Shown: positions 1 to 9,380 of the stretch, in pieces
How positions within the stretch are numbered: position 1 is the stretch's first letter
Layout: each line of letters starts with the position of its first letter
From: Flavobacterium frigidimaris
Lineage (GTDB): Bacteria > Bacteroidota > Bacteroidia > Flavobacteriales > Flavobacteriaceae
Length of the DNA: 64,000 bases
Direction of reading: 5' to 3'
NCBI GenBank assembly: GCA_900129595.1
Contig: FQWG01000002.1
Span: 1 to 64,000, forward strand
Position numbers and translations under genes: made by a program
The notes under the pieces: generated by a model
The model's database searches: none
Told to the model about the DNA's origin: nothing
Seen by the model: the letters and a program-made list of their open reading frames with translations, nothing else

Positions 1-2255
1 AATCCTGTTCCAACTGTAGCCGTATTCCCTGCAAGGGTTGCCGTGGCTGTTTCACAGAAAGTCTGAGCTGGTCCTGCAACTGACGCTGTAGGTGTACCAG
101 CCACCGAAACTCTAATTGTATTAGAGGAAGCTGCGCTTGCCCCACAACTATTGTATGACCAAACTCTATAATAATAATCTCCCCCGCTTAATCCTGTAAA
201 ATTGTATGATGTTGCATTACTTCCCAAATCTCGTCCATCGAAAGGTAAAACATTTGAACTAAAAAACTCATTTGTTGAAATCGCTATTCCATAAGAAGTA
301 GCTCCTGGAACAGCATTCCAATTCGCTGTGAATCCACCACAAATTATTGCCGTTCCATTAGTCGCTACTGGTTTAGCAGAAACAACTGGCTGTGCATTAA
401 TTACTACATTGCCAGATGCAGGCGAAATACATCCATCTGCATTTGTTACGGTAAAAGTATAATTTCCTACAGCAAGCCCTGAAACAGTCCAACTAGATCC
501 CGTTCCCGTAGTAGTCAAATTTCCCGGCGATCTAGTAATTGTCCAGTTTCCTGACGGCAAACCATTCAAGACAACACTTCCGGTAGCAACTGTACATGTT
601 GGATGTGTTATAATTCCAACTGTTGGTGCAGATGGTGTCGGAGTTAGCGTTAGCGTTGCATCATACGAACCATCAAAACAAACATAATTAGGATGTTTTA
701 TTTTTACTGTATATTTAATTCCATTGAGTCCTGAAACATTAGAAATATTCAAAGTAGCAGTTTTAACTCCGGTATATACGCCTGTATTACTTAAGTCAAC
801 ACCGTTTGCTTGCCATTGATAAACAAAAGCACCAGAAACATCGGTTCCTCCATTATAGTTAGGAATACCATTAGTGTAATTTAATGCGTTAACTGCATTA
901 GCTACAACAGAAAAAGTAGCTGTTTTACAAGCTCCTACAGTTTGATTACTTGGTGGTGTGGTCACAGTAGCTTTTGTCGCTGTAATTGCGTTTGTATAAC
1001 TACCACTATATGTTGCTCCTACTGTTGTTACTTTTCCATAATAATCAACAGTTGGTTTTCCTGTACCATACAACATATCCACATCACTTCCATCAGCTGC
1101 AGCAGAATTATAATACTCATTGGCATCAGAACAGCCATCACTATCACTATCTAATTCTAGAGAATTAGGTATACCATTTCCATTTGTATCTGCACAAGAT
1201 TCATTAATCGTTATTTGCACATCATCCAAAAAATTACCAAAAGATCCACCTCCAACTGACGAAACCGATTCAAAAGCAATTACAAGTGTTGTTTTTCCAG
1301 GCGAAATAGTATAAGTCCCAGAATAAGCCCCCCAAACAGAATTTCCATCACTCATTATCCTTTGTTCTACTGCTGTTGCTACGGTTTCCCCCATTTTAAC
1401 CCTTGCCACGTCAACTCCACTGCGCCCTCTATGTTTTACAGACCAGTTAACAGTACCTCCAGCGCCATTCAGACAAAACTCCTGATACAGGGTAGACACT
1501 TGATTTGCATTTAATTCAACAAATTGATTTCCTTCTGCAGCGTTAACACCATTAAACGGAGAAGACCAAATTTCTATTTGGCCGTCCGTTGCTGTAGTTT
1601 TCCAACCCTGTACAGCTGTCTGATCCATTACAGAGTAAGTACCTGATGCAATTACTGGACTTTCAAAACTTCCATTTGCAAACTTAACAGAGCAACCTAA
1701 GCATTCTACACTATCCAAAATACCATCATTATCATCATCCAAATCAAACGAATCCTGCACTCCATCACTATCTGTATCAAGAACACATGTTGAAGTTTTT
1801 ACCGACGCATCAATAGAACTTATAGAAACATTACCACTCGCACTACTCCCTCTAGTTATTTGTATGTATCTCCAATTAATTGGGGATACAAAAGTATAAT
1901 CTAAAGATTGATTAGTTCCAACGGCCTGCCATATGTTCGTACTTGAATTCCAAACTGAAATATTTACTCTTCCCCCATCAATACCATTTACTTTTACAGA
2001 AATTCCATTACTAATCGTACTTACCATATCAAGAGTAAGAACGCCAGAATTATTAATTGACGCAGTTGTACTATCATCACTCCCTACCGCATTGTTTGCA
2101 TTAGTCACATTAGTACTAGAATATACATTAGTCGCATATACATGATTAACATAATATATCTGTCCAGTGGGACATTGCCCAAAAATTGTATTGGCAGAAA
2201 ATAATAAAAAAGAAAGTGTTGCAAAAACATACTTTCCAAAAGTAAAGTTACGCAT
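1..2255 (-). CDS. Large secreted adhesin-like protein, C-terminus cut by window edge
   Basis: The minus strand is open from an ATG at 2255 to the left edge, at least 751 codons with no stop. A signal peptide is clear (MRNFTF, hydrophobic core, cut near NTIFGQ). Calcium-binding thrombospondin type 3-like Asp repeats lie near residues 155-175 (DTDSDG, DLDDDNDG) and 353-380 (DTNGNG, ELDSDG). Between them is a segment resembling a carbohydrate-binding or jelly-roll fold, and a fibronectin type III-like domain lies near 625-710 (TANW, YYYRVWSYN). This composition is typical of Bacteroidota surface proteins exported by type IX secretion, but the C-terminal sorting domain would lie outside the window, so that route is inferred. 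The ligand is unknown. Confidence 0.8.
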   Translation of the reverse strand, partial: MRNFTFGKYVFATLSFLLFSANTIFGQCPTGQIYYVNHVYATNVYSSTNVTNANNAVGSDDSTTASINNSGVLTLDMVSTISNGISVKVNGIDGGRVNISVWNSSTNIWQAVGTNQSLDYTFVSPINWRYIQITRGSSASGNVSISSIDASVKTSTCVLDTDSDGVQDSFDLDDDNDGILDSVECLGCSVKFANGSFESPVIASGTYSVMDQTAVQGWKTTATDGQIEIWSSPFNGVNAAEGNQFVELNANQVSTLYQEFCLNGAGGTVNWSVKHRGRSGVDVARVKMGETVATAVEQRIMSDGNSVWGAYSGTYTISPGKTTLVIAFESVSSVGGGSFGNFLDDVQITINESCADTNGNGIPNSLELDSDSDGCSDANEYYNSAAADGSDVDMLYGTGKPTVDYYGKVTTVGATYSGSYTNAITATKATVTTPPSNQTVGACKTATFSVVANAVNALNYTNGIPNYNGGTDVSGAFVYQWQANGVDLSNTGVYTGVKTATLNISNVSGLNGIKYTVKIKHPNYVCFDGSYDATLTLTPTPSAPTVGIITHPTCTVATGSVVLNGLPSGNWTITRSPGNLTTTGTGSSWTVSGLAVGNYTFTVTNADGCISPASGNVVINAQPVVSAKPVATNGTAIICGGFTANWNAVPGATSYGIAISTNEFFSSNVLPFDGRDLGSNATSYNFTGLSGGDYYYRVWSYNSCGASAASSNTIRVSVAGTPTASVAGPAQTFCETATATLAGNTATVGTG

Positions 2256-2753
2256 AGACAATTGTGGTATTAAGAATAGAAGGATGGAAAGCCGAAGAAC
2301 CAATTGTGGTTTTCAGCATATAGGATAAATACGATAAAATAATGGAAATGTTTTTTGCAAATCCCGGAAAATTCTTCGCAGGATCGTCACAAAAATAAAG
2401 TAGTTTTTGCACCATAAATGTATGTCGTTCAAGGCATAAAAATTGCCTTTAGGTTAAATTAGTAGATTTGGAGTCGCGAAAGTATGCAAACACCTATCTA
2501 CTAACTACTTTAGTCGACAAACTACACAGATAAACGTTGAACGACACTTTTTGACGATAAAAATTAACATCAAGTTGTGAAAACCTTAACTATTCGGTAA
2601 TAAAACAGGAGAAATTTCTTAATTTTTTAAAGTATTGTTAGTTTTTATTCAAATACAAGACAAAAACGTAAAAATCTTACAAACAACAAAAATGATAGGA
2701 TAGAAAAGGACAGAGTCCAAAAAGACAAAAAAACCTTGAAAAATAAGAGAAAA
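2256..2753. other. Gene-free stretch with nested inverted repeats
   Basis: I find no credible coding frame. A 10-mer CAATTGTGGT occurs at 2259-2268 and 2301-2310, just upstream of the adhesin gene. A minus-strand TATTTTTG (2390-2397) is a possible -7 box for that gene, without a clear -33 box. The middle part carries nested inverted repeats, listed separately. A small dyad (GGAC/GTCC, 2714-2724 area) could be a weak end for queG transcription. Confidence 0.5.
2423..2546 (+). ncRNA. Candidate structured RNA (nested inverted repeats)
   Basis: An outer 10-bp perfect inverted repeat, TGTCGTTCAA (2423-2432) and TTGAACGACA (2537-2546), encloses a small hairpin (AGGCA/TGCCT, near 2432-2449) and a second 9-bp pair, TTAGTAGAT (2459-2467) with ATCTACTAA (2496-2504). 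Together they could fold as a branched structure. TAGATTTG at 2463-2470 also matches a plus-strand -7 box, which would start transcription inside the element, so a full-length transcript is not assured. The strand is a guess and I recognise no known RNA family. Confidence 0.25.
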
Positions 2754-3680
2754 CTATTCTAAAAATTTAACATTTCGCTTCAAACCATCGAACTTGGTTC
2801 TTTTGATTGGAGAGTTTTTGAAAATGGCACGGAAAGTTTCTTCTGTAATTTCGATCCAGTCTTTTTTAGAAAAAGATAGCAGTTCCGGATTCGGATTAAA
2901 CAGGGGTTCTGAATGTGGTTTCGAAAACCGGTTCCAGGGACAAACATCCTGGCATGTATCACAACCAAACATCCATTCGTCAAATTTTCCTTTCATTTCA
3001 TAAGGAATATTCTCTTTGAGTTCGATAGTGTAATACGAAATACATTTACTTCCGTCAACAATATGCGGAGCAACAATTGCCTGCGTGGGGCAAGCGTCTA
3101 TACAAGCGGTACAAGAACCGCAATGATCTGTAGTAGCATGATCGTATTCTAATTCTAAATCGAGTATCAGCTCAGCAATAAAGTAAAAAGAGCCTACCTT
3201 TTGGGTCAATAGATTCCCACTTTTACCAATCCATCCCAAACCGCTTTTTGCCGCCCATGCCCTGTCTAAAACAGGTGCCGAATCGACAAAAGCACGTCCG
3301 GAAACATCACCTATATTTTCCTGAATAGCATGCAAAAATTCTTTAAGTCTCTCTTTGATTACAAAATGATAATCCTGCCCATACGCATATTTCGAGATTT
3401 TAAAACTATCCTGACTTTGGGTTTCTTCGGGATAATAATTTAGCAAAAGCGACACAACACTTTTGGCATCATCAACTAATAATGTAGGGTCTAGCCGCTT
3501 GTCGAAATAGTTTTCCATATAGGCCATTTGCCCATGATGGTTATTGTTCAGCCATTTTTCAAGCCGTGGTGCTTCTTCTTCCAGAAATCCAGCTTTAGAT
3601 ATTCCGCAAGAAAGAAAACCCAGGCGTTTTGCTTCAGATTTTATAAATTTCGAATATGTCTCTTTTGCATTAATACTCAT
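2754..3680 (-). CDS. queG: Epoxyqueuosine reductase QueG
   Basis: This 308-residue cytosolic protein matches QueG, the cobalamin-dependent iron-sulfur enzyme that reduces epoxyqueuosine to queuosine at the wobble base of certain tRNAs. Two ferredoxin-type cysteine clusters are visible: [12 protein letters not shown] near residues 186-197 and [11 protein letters not shown] near 237-247. Upstream are the usual DUF1730-like N-terminus and the [10 protein letters not shown] segment. Its ATG overlaps the P450 stop by four bases (ATGA), so translation is probably coupled, and it is the last gene of a ruvB-P450-queG unit. A queuosine-precursor transporter gene lies at 50047, so this organism makes or salvages queuosine. 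Confidence 0.93.
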   Translation of the reverse strand: MSINAKETYSKFIKSEAKRLGFLSCGISKAGFLEEEAPRLEKWLNNNHHGQMAYMENYFDKRLDPTLLVDDAKSVVSLLLNYYPEETQSQDSFKISKYAYGQDYHFVIKERLKEFLHAIQENIGDVSGRAFVDSAPVLDRAWAAKSGLGWIGKSGNLLTQKVGSFYFIAELILDLELEYDHATTDHCGSCTACIDACPTQAIVAPHIVDGSKCISYYTIELKENIPYEMKGKFDEWMFGCDTCQDVCPWNRFSKPHSEPLFNPNPELLSFSKKDWIEITEETFRAIFKNSPIKRTKFDGLKRNVKFLE

Positions 3681-5023
3681 CTTTTAGAGAATGAAACTTC
3701 TACACCAACAGGTTTTAATGTTATCAGAGGATTAAACTGAACAGTATCTGTACTGGATTTAATCACGTATTTTTTTACAATTTGAGCAATAGTCAGGCAC
3801 ATTTCATAAATAGCAAACCCCGCTCCGATGCACATTCTTGGACCTGCACCAAACGGATAAAAGTACTGCATCGATTGCTTTTTCTGTTCTCCCAGAAATC
3901 GTTCCGGATTAAATTCTTCCGGGTTTTCCCAATATTTAGGATTTCGATGTAACTCATAAAAAGAAACACCTATCAGCGTTCCCTTTTTGATATGATAACT
4001 GGCAAGTGTATCATCTGCAACATTCTGCCTGTCGGTAATCCAGGCTGGCGGATACAAACGCATTGATTCGTTTAAAACTGCATTGGTGTAGGTCATTTTC
4101 TGAAGTTGCTCAACAATATCATCTGTTTGAGATTCAATTTCAGTAATCTCATCAAGAACTCTTTGTTGTACTTCCGGATTTCTCCCTAAAAGATGCAAAG
4201 TAAAAGTCAGTGCATTGGCTGTCGTTTCATGTCCCGCAATAAACAATACTTTAATTTCATCGACCAATTGACTTACTGACATCCCTTCTCCGGTATCTTC
4301 ATATCGGGTCTCTAAGAGCATATTCAAAAGGTCATTAATTTCTTCTTTCGAAGTCATTCTTTCCTCAATAATTTCCTGAATAATACTATTATTCTCCTCA
4401 GCCAATTCCAAATGATCCTTTATCTGGCCACTTAACGAAAACCACCATGCTTTATGCGGAAGCCTGATTTCCTTAATTAAGAAATTCTGAACTTCTTCTA
4501 TAATAAATTTTATCCGATTTAGTTTTTCGTCTGAAATGGAAAGTTGGAATAATGATTTCGCCACAACATTAAAGGCCAATTGACTCATTACAGGAAAAAG
4601 ATCAACTGGTTCTTCTTCCACTACATCTTTTAACTCTGAAGCAATGGTATCATTCATGTTTTCGACCAGCTGATTCATCTTTTGCTTATGAAAAGCAGGC
4701 TGAATCAATCTTCTTTGTTTGAGCCAAAAATCGCCATCAACAGTCAAAAGTCCTTTCCCTAAATATTTTGAAAGGTATACCGATTGAAATTTAGACTTAT
4801 GATAATTCTTTTGATTCTTCTGCAGAATATACTGAGCAATTTCATTGTCTCTCGATAAGATAATGTGTTTTGACCAGCCAATTTTAAGGGAAAAAGAATC
4901 TCCCAATTGATCAAAATAGCCTTTATGAAAAGGAATCGGATTTCTACGCACTCCTTCAGCATCCAGGAAGAATCTCACTATTGAAAGCCTTTTAGGGTAA
5001 TTGTATTTTCTGTTTTCAGACAT
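3677..5023 (-). CDS. Cytochrome P450
   Basis: A 448-residue soluble P450 monooxygenase. The I-helix oxygen-binding motif AGHETTAN is near residue 260, the ExxR motif (ESMRLYPP) near 316, and the heme-binding loop [12 protein letters not shown] places the cysteine ligand near 395. No N-terminal membrane anchor is visible. The redox partner is not encoded next to it and the substrate cannot be read from sequence; fatty acid or terpenoid/carotenoid hydroxylation is common in such bacterial enzymes but is only a guess here. It sits 12 nt after ruvB and overlaps queG by four bases, so all three are probably co-transcribed. Confidence 0.92.
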   Translation of the reverse strand: MSENRKYNYPKRLSIVRFFLDAEGVRRNPIPFHKGYFDQLGDSFSLKIGWSKHIILSRDNEIAQYILQKNQKNYHKSKFQSVYLSKYLGKGLLTVDGDFWLKQRRLIQPAFHKQKMNQLVENMNDTIASELKDVVEEEPVDLFPVMSQLAFNVVAKSLFQLSISDEKLNRIKFIIEEVQNFLIKEIRLPHKAWWFSLSGQIKDHLELAEENNSIIQEIIEERMTSKEEINDLLNMLLETRYEDTGEGMSVSQLVDEIKVLFIAGHETTANALTFTLHLLGRNPEVQQRVLDEITEIESQTDDIVEQLQKMTYTNAVLNESMRLYPPAWITDRQNVADDTLASYHIKKGTLIGVSFYELHRNPKYWENPEEFNPERFLGEQKKQSMQYFYPFGAGPRMCIGAGFAIYEMCLTIAQIVKKYVIKSSTDTVQFNPLITLKPVGVEVSFSKR

Positions 5024-5035
5024 CTTATTACAGAA

Positions 5036-6058
5036 TTAAAATAATCCGCCCTGAATGTTGGTGTTTATTTTACCCAAATGTTTATACGCTTTATCCGTGA
5101 CTTCACGGCCACGTGGCGTTCGCATGATAAAACCTTCCTGAATCAAAAATGGTTCATAAACTTCCTCAATAGTTTCACTGCTTTCAGAAACTGCAGTTGC
5201 CAAAGTTGAAAGCCCAACAGGTCCACCTTTGAATTTATTGATAATCGTTAATAAGATTTTATTGTCCATTTCATCAAGACCATGAGCATCTACATTAAGT
5301 GCTTTTAACGCATAACGTGCAATTTCAAGATCAATAGTTCCATTTCCTTTTATCTGTGCAAAATCACGTACTCGTCGCAACAATGCATTTGCAATACGAG
5401 GTGTACCACGGCTTCTGCCGGCGATTTCTATAGCAGCATCTAATGAAATTGGCATTCTAAGTATCGAAGAACTTCTTTCGACAATACTCGTCAAAAGTTC
5501 CGTAGTATAGTATTGTAATCGTGATGAAATTCCGAAACGTGCACGCATTGGTGCGGTTAACAATCCTGAACGCGTTGTAGCCCCAATTAAAGTAAAAGGA
5601 TTTAGATTGATTTGAACCGTTCTTGCATTTGGTCCGGACTCGATCATAATATCAATTTTAAAATCTTCCATTGCCGAATATAAATATTCTTCAACAATAG
5701 GACTTAAACGATGAATCTCATCAATAAACAAAACATCCCTTTCATCAAGGTTAGTCAATAAACCGGCAAGATCACCAGGCTTATCCAAAACAGGACCTGA
5801 AGTAATTTTAATACCCACTTCAAGTTCATTCGCCAGAATATTGGCCAGCGTCGTTTTTCCTAATCCCGGAGGCCCATGAAAAAGAGTATGATCAAGGGCT
5901 TCACCACGCTGATTGGCTGCCGCAACAAAAACTTTCAGATTCTCTAAAACCTGATCTTGTCCTGCAAAATCATCAAAGGACAGCGGACGTAATCTTTTTT
6001 CGAGATCTAATTCTTCTGGATTGTACCCATTTGTAGTGGGATCTAGGTTTTCATTCAT
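5036..6058 (-). CDS. ruvB: Holliday junction branch migration helicase RuvB
   Basis: This 340-residue AAA+ motor drives branch migration of Holliday junctions together with RuvA. The Walker A motif [10 protein letters not shown] lies near residues 63-72 and Walker [10 protein letters not shown] near 110-118. Sensor I (GATTRSG) and the arginine finger region (APMRARFG) follow, then the C-terminal winged helix ([15 protein letters not shown]). Length and motifs are standard for the family. It is the first gene of the ruvB-P450-queG unit. A -7 box ends only four bases before the ATG, so the mRNA may be leaderless. Confidence 0.97.
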   Translation of the reverse strand: MNENLDPTTNGYNPEELDLEKRLRPLSFDDFAGQDQVLENLKVFVAAANQRGEALDHTLFHGPPGLGKTTLANILANELEVGIKITSGPVLDKPGDLAGLLTNLDERDVLFIDEIHRLSPIVEEYLYSAMEDFKIDIMIESGPNARTVQINLNPFTLIGATTRSGLLTAPMRARFGISSRLQYYTTELLTSIVERSSSILRMPISLDAAIEIAGRSRGTPRIANALLRRVRDFAQIKGNGTIDLEIARYALKALNVDAHGLDEMDNKILLTIINKFKGGPVGLSTLATAVSESSETIEEVYEPFLIQEGFIMRTPRGREVTDKAYKHLGKINTNIQGGLF

Positions 6059-6062
6059 TTTA

Positions 6063-6070
6063 CAAAGATA
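6063..6070 (-). promoter_or_regulatory. Putative ruvB -7 box next to the start codon
   Basis: On the minus strand TATCTTTG matches the Bacteroidota -7 consensus TAnnTTTG. Only four bases (TAAA) separate it from the ruvB ATG, so transcription would start at or almost at the start codon. No good -33 box is seen at the usual distance. Confidence 0.4.
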
Positions 6071-6303
6071 GACAAAGTAATCAGTTTGTAAAACAGATAA
6101 ATTTCAAATAAAAAAAGGAAATTCATCATTGAAATTCCAAATTAATACTTTGTTTGTACAGTTACTTCATCAAGCATCAAGGAGCCTTATTTGTTATACA
6201 GTTTATTTTCAATTTAAATTGATTAAAAAAAATACCCAGTTCGTTTCGCGCCCGAACATACCCGGGATTTGCAATTTAAATTATTGGAATTTATATTAAA
6301 ACA

Positions 6304-6333
6304 AAAAAGACCATCTTCTCAGATGGTCTTTTT
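6304..6333 (-). terminator. Terminator of the act-cta operon
   Basis: AAAAAGACCATCT, a TCTC loop, then AGATGGTCTTTTT form a 13-bp stem ten bases beyond the ctaD stop. On the minus strand the stem runs into a U-rich end. Confidence 0.85.
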
Positions 6334-6342
6334 AAAATATTT

Positions 6343-8145
6343 TTAGTGGTGTAAAACTTCTTCACCTTCTTTCATTGGTACATTTTGCGGTACAAAATCT
6401 ACATCGTGATTTGGGTTACTGTAGTCATATGGCCAACGGTACACATGAGGAATTTCACCTGGCCAGTTACCGTGAATATGTTCTACCGGAGTAGTCCACT
6501 CTAATGTTGTAGATTTCCATGGATTCTGAACTGCTTTCTTACCGTAGAAAATACTAACAAAGAAATTGTATAAGAATACCAATTGGAATGCACCTCCAAC
6601 AAGAGCAAATGTTGTAATTAAAACATTCACATTTTGTAAATCATCAAATAATGGGAAGTTTGTATTTGTATAATAACGTCTTGGTAAACCAGCTAATCCG
6701 ATAAAGTGCATTGGGAAGAAAACTCCGTAAGCACAAACTGCCGTTACCCAAAAGTGAATATAACCTAAGTTTTTATTCAACATTCTTCCGTACATTTTAG
6801 GAAACCAGTGGTAAATACCAGCAAACATTCCGTAAAGTGCAGAGATACCCATTACTAAGTGAAAGTGAGCAATTACGAAGTATGTATCGTGAACGTTAAT
6901 ATCTAAAGTACTATCTCCTAAGATGATTCCGGTTAAACCTCCAGTGATGAAAGTAGAAACCATTCCGATAGAGAATAACATTGCAGGGTTGAACTGAAGG
7001 TTACCTTTCCATAAAGTTGTAATCCAGTTGAATGCTTTTACAGCAGACGGAATTGCAATCAATAAAGTAGTAAAGGTAAATACAGATCCTAAGAAAGGAT
7101 TCATACCTGAAATAAACATATGGTGACCCCAAACAATCGTAGATAAAAATGCAATTGCAAGAACTGACATAATCATCGCTCTGTATCCAAAGATTGGTTT
7201 ACGAGAATTCGTAGCCATAATTTCAGAAACAAGACCCATTGCTGGTAAGATTACGATATAAACCTCAGGGTGTCCCAAGAACCAGAATAAGTGTTCAAAC
7301 AATACTGGAGAACCACCTTGGTAGTGTAAAACCTCTCCGGCAATATAGATATCAGACAAGAAGAATGAAGTACCAAAACTTCTGTCGAAGATCAATAATA
7401 AAGCTGCAGATAACAATACAGGGAATGAAATAACACCAATAATAGCTGTTACGAAAAATGTCCAGATTGTAAGTGGAAGTCTTGTCATAGACATTCCTTT
7501 AGTTCTTAAGTTGATTACAGTTACGATGTAATTTAAAGATCCCATTAAAGAAGATGCAATAAAGATAGCCATAGAAACTAACCATAAAGTCATACCTGTT
7601 CCAGAACCCGGAATCGCTTGTGGTAAAGCACTTAATGGAGGATAGATTGTCCAACCTGCAGAAGCTGGTCCAGCTTCAACAAATAATGAAGACAACATAA
7701 TCACAGCAGACAAGAAAAACAACCAGTATGAAATCATGTTCATAAATCCGGAAGCCATATCTCTTGCTCCAATTTGAAGTGGAATAAGCAAGTTACTAAA
7801 TGTACCACTTAAACCAGCTGTTAGTACAAAGAATACCATGATGGTACCGTGAATTGTTACTAAAGCCAAATAAATATCATTTGCCATTACACCATCAGGT
7901 GCAAATTTATCTCCTAATAAAACATTAAAGATTTTGAAAGACTCTTCCGGCCATGCTAATTGCATTCTAAAAAGCAAGGACATCGCAATACCAATAATCC
8001 CCATGATAATACCGGTAATTAAGTATTGCTTCGCAATCATTTTGTGATCAATACTAAAAATGTATTTAGTAATGAACGTTTCTTTATGATGGTGTTCGTG
8101 CTCGTGATCGTGTCCGTGATCGTGATCGTGCGCTTCTGCTGACAT
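6343..8145 (-). CDS. ctaD: Cytochrome c oxidase subunit I (aa3-type)
   Basis: The 600-residue catalytic subunit of the proton-pumping heme-copper oxidase, with about twelve membrane helices. The heme a ligand is in TIHGTIM (near 98). The CuB ligands are HPEVY (near 292, with the cross-linked Tyr) and WGHHMF (near 340). The heme histidines are in HFHLVMG (near 425). The N-terminus starts with an unusual His/Asp/Glu run (HDHDHGHDHEHEHHH), which could bind metal. It is the last gene of the operon that begins with actA, consistent with the ACIII-aa3 supercomplex known from Flavobacterium johnsoniae. Subunits III and IV are not in this window. Confidence 0.97.
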   Translation of the reverse strand: MSAEAHDHDHGHDHEHEHHHKETFITKYIFSIDHKMIAKQYLITGIIMGIIGIAMSLLFRMQLAWPEESFKIFNVLLGDKFAPDGVMANDIYLALVTIHGTIMVFFVLTAGLSGTFSNLLIPLQIGARDMASGFMNMISYWLFFLSAVIMLSSLFVEAGPASAGWTIYPPLSALPQAIPGSGTGMTLWLVSMAIFIASSLMGSLNYIVTVINLRTKGMSMTRLPLTIWTFFVTAIIGVISFPVLLSAALLLIFDRSFGTSFFLSDIYIAGEVLHYQGGSPVLFEHLFWFLGHPEVYIVILPAMGLVSEIMATNSRKPIFGYRAMIMSVLAIAFLSTIVWGHHMFISGMNPFLGSVFTFTTLLIAIPSAVKAFNWITTLWKGNLQFNPAMLFSIGMVSTFITGGLTGIILGDSTLDINVHDTYFVIAHFHLVMGISALYGMFAGIYHWFPKMYGRMLNKNLGYIHFWVTAVCAYGVFFPMHFIGLAGLPRRYYTNTNFPLFDDLQNVNVLITTFALVGGAFQLVFLYNFFVSIFYGKKAVQNPWKSTTLEWTTPVEHIHGNWPGEIPHVYRWPYDYSNPNHDVDFVPQNVPMKEGEEVLHH

Positions 8146-8176
8146 ATATGTGTACTTTAAATTTTCTTAATAAATA

Positions 8177-9361
8177 TTATTTCATAGCAACTTTAGCAAT
8201 AGCTGCTTTTACAGTATCAATTACCGCTTTAACAGTATCTTTTGCTGTACTATCTGTAGTAGCCTCTGCTCCTTCAGCCGGTGCCTTAGCAGCTGCTGCC
8301 GCTTTAATATCCTGAGCTAAAGTAGTTTTTTCGCTTAACCATTTTTTATAATCTTCCGGAGTATCAACAACTACTTTCATTTGCATGTTGTAGTGAGAAG
8401 CTCCACAAATTTTATTACATAATAATAAATAATCAAATGTATAAGGATCTAAAGCTGTACCGCCTTTAGCAACTAACTCAACACTTTTTTCAGCTCTCAG
8501 TTTATTGATGTTTGCCACTTTCTCCACCATAAACGGTAACTCTCTGTATTCAGATGTTGTATAAGTTGGAATAAAAGCAAATTCAGTAACCATTCCCGGA
8601 ACACAGTTCATTTGCGCTCTAAAGTGAGGCATGTAAGCTGAGTGCAATACATCCTGAGAACGCATCTTGAAATGTACTTTTTTACCTTTTGGGATATGTA
8701 ACTCAGAAACTACGATATCATCTTGAGAATTAGGATCAGACATATCAACCCCTAAAGTATTGATTCCTTCAATCAAACGTACGTTTGCTTTTCCTAAAAC
8801 ATTATCATTACCAGCATATCTTGCAGTCCATTTGAACTGTTGTGCGTATAATTCAATTTCAATTACATCTTCGTCTTTATCAACAAACATAATGTTGTTC
8901 CATGCATACAATCCGTAAAGGATCAAACAAGCCAAAACTACCGATGGAATAATACTCCAAATTGCCTCTAATTTGTTACTATCAGCAAAGAATAATGCTT
9001 TTTTATCTTTGTGTCCTCTGTTTTTGAAAGAAAACCAATATAATAAACCTTGTGTAATAAATTGAACTACAAAAATTAAAACCCAAGTAATATTCATCAA
9101 ATTATCTACTAAAAGCCCGTGCTCTGAAGCAGGAGTATGAAGTGCTAAATTACCCCATTTTAGTAAACCGTAAATCGTAAATATATAGATGAAAGCTAAA
9201 AAGCCAAACATAATATATCCCTGAATATTATTATCATTATCTGATGCAACCTGAGTATCGTCCGAAGAAGATCCCACTTGAGTAAGATCAAATATCTTGG
9301 TCAATTGCCACAATGCAATCGCTAATAAAACTAAAACTACAATTACCAACAAACTTGTCAT
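8177..9361 (-). CDS. ctaC: Cytochrome c oxidase subunit II
   Basis: A 394-residue subunit carrying the CuA centre that receives electrons from cytochrome c or ACIII. An N-terminal hydrophobic segment and two further membrane helices precede a periplasmic cupredoxin domain. The CuA ligands are the His in HSAYMPHF and the motif CNKICGASHYNM near residues 315-326. An insertion of about 30 residues separates the two halves of the CuA region, and an Ala/Lys-rich low-complexity tail follows residue 350. It lies between actF (20 nt) and ctaD (31 nt) in one operon. Confidence 0.95.
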   Translation of the reverse strand: MTSLLVIVVLVLLAIALWQLTKIFDLTQVGSSSDDTQVASDNDNNIQGYIMFGFLAFIYIFTIYGLLKWGNLALHTPASEHGLLVDNLMNITWVLIFVVQFITQGLLYWFSFKNRGHKDKKALFFADSNKLEAIWSIIPSVVLACLILYGLYAWNNIMFVDKDEDVIEIELYAQQFKWTARYAGNDNVLGKANVRLIEGINTLGVDMSDPNSQDDIVVSELHIPKGKKVHFKMRSQDVLHSAYMPHFRAQMNCVPGMVTEFAFIPTYTTSEYRELPFMVEKVANINKLRAEKSVELVAKGGTALDPYTFDYLLLCNKICGASHYNMQMKVVVDTPEDYKKWLSEKTTLAQDIKAAAAAKAPAEGAEATTDSTAKDTVKAVIDTVKAAIAKVAMK

Positions 9362-9380
9362 CTGTTTACTTCTTTAAATA

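Noticed and set aside
942..2145. Several short plus-strand frames inside the adhesin region
   Set aside because: They are shadows of the long minus-strand gene, which has an uninterrupted frame, signal peptide and domain motifs.
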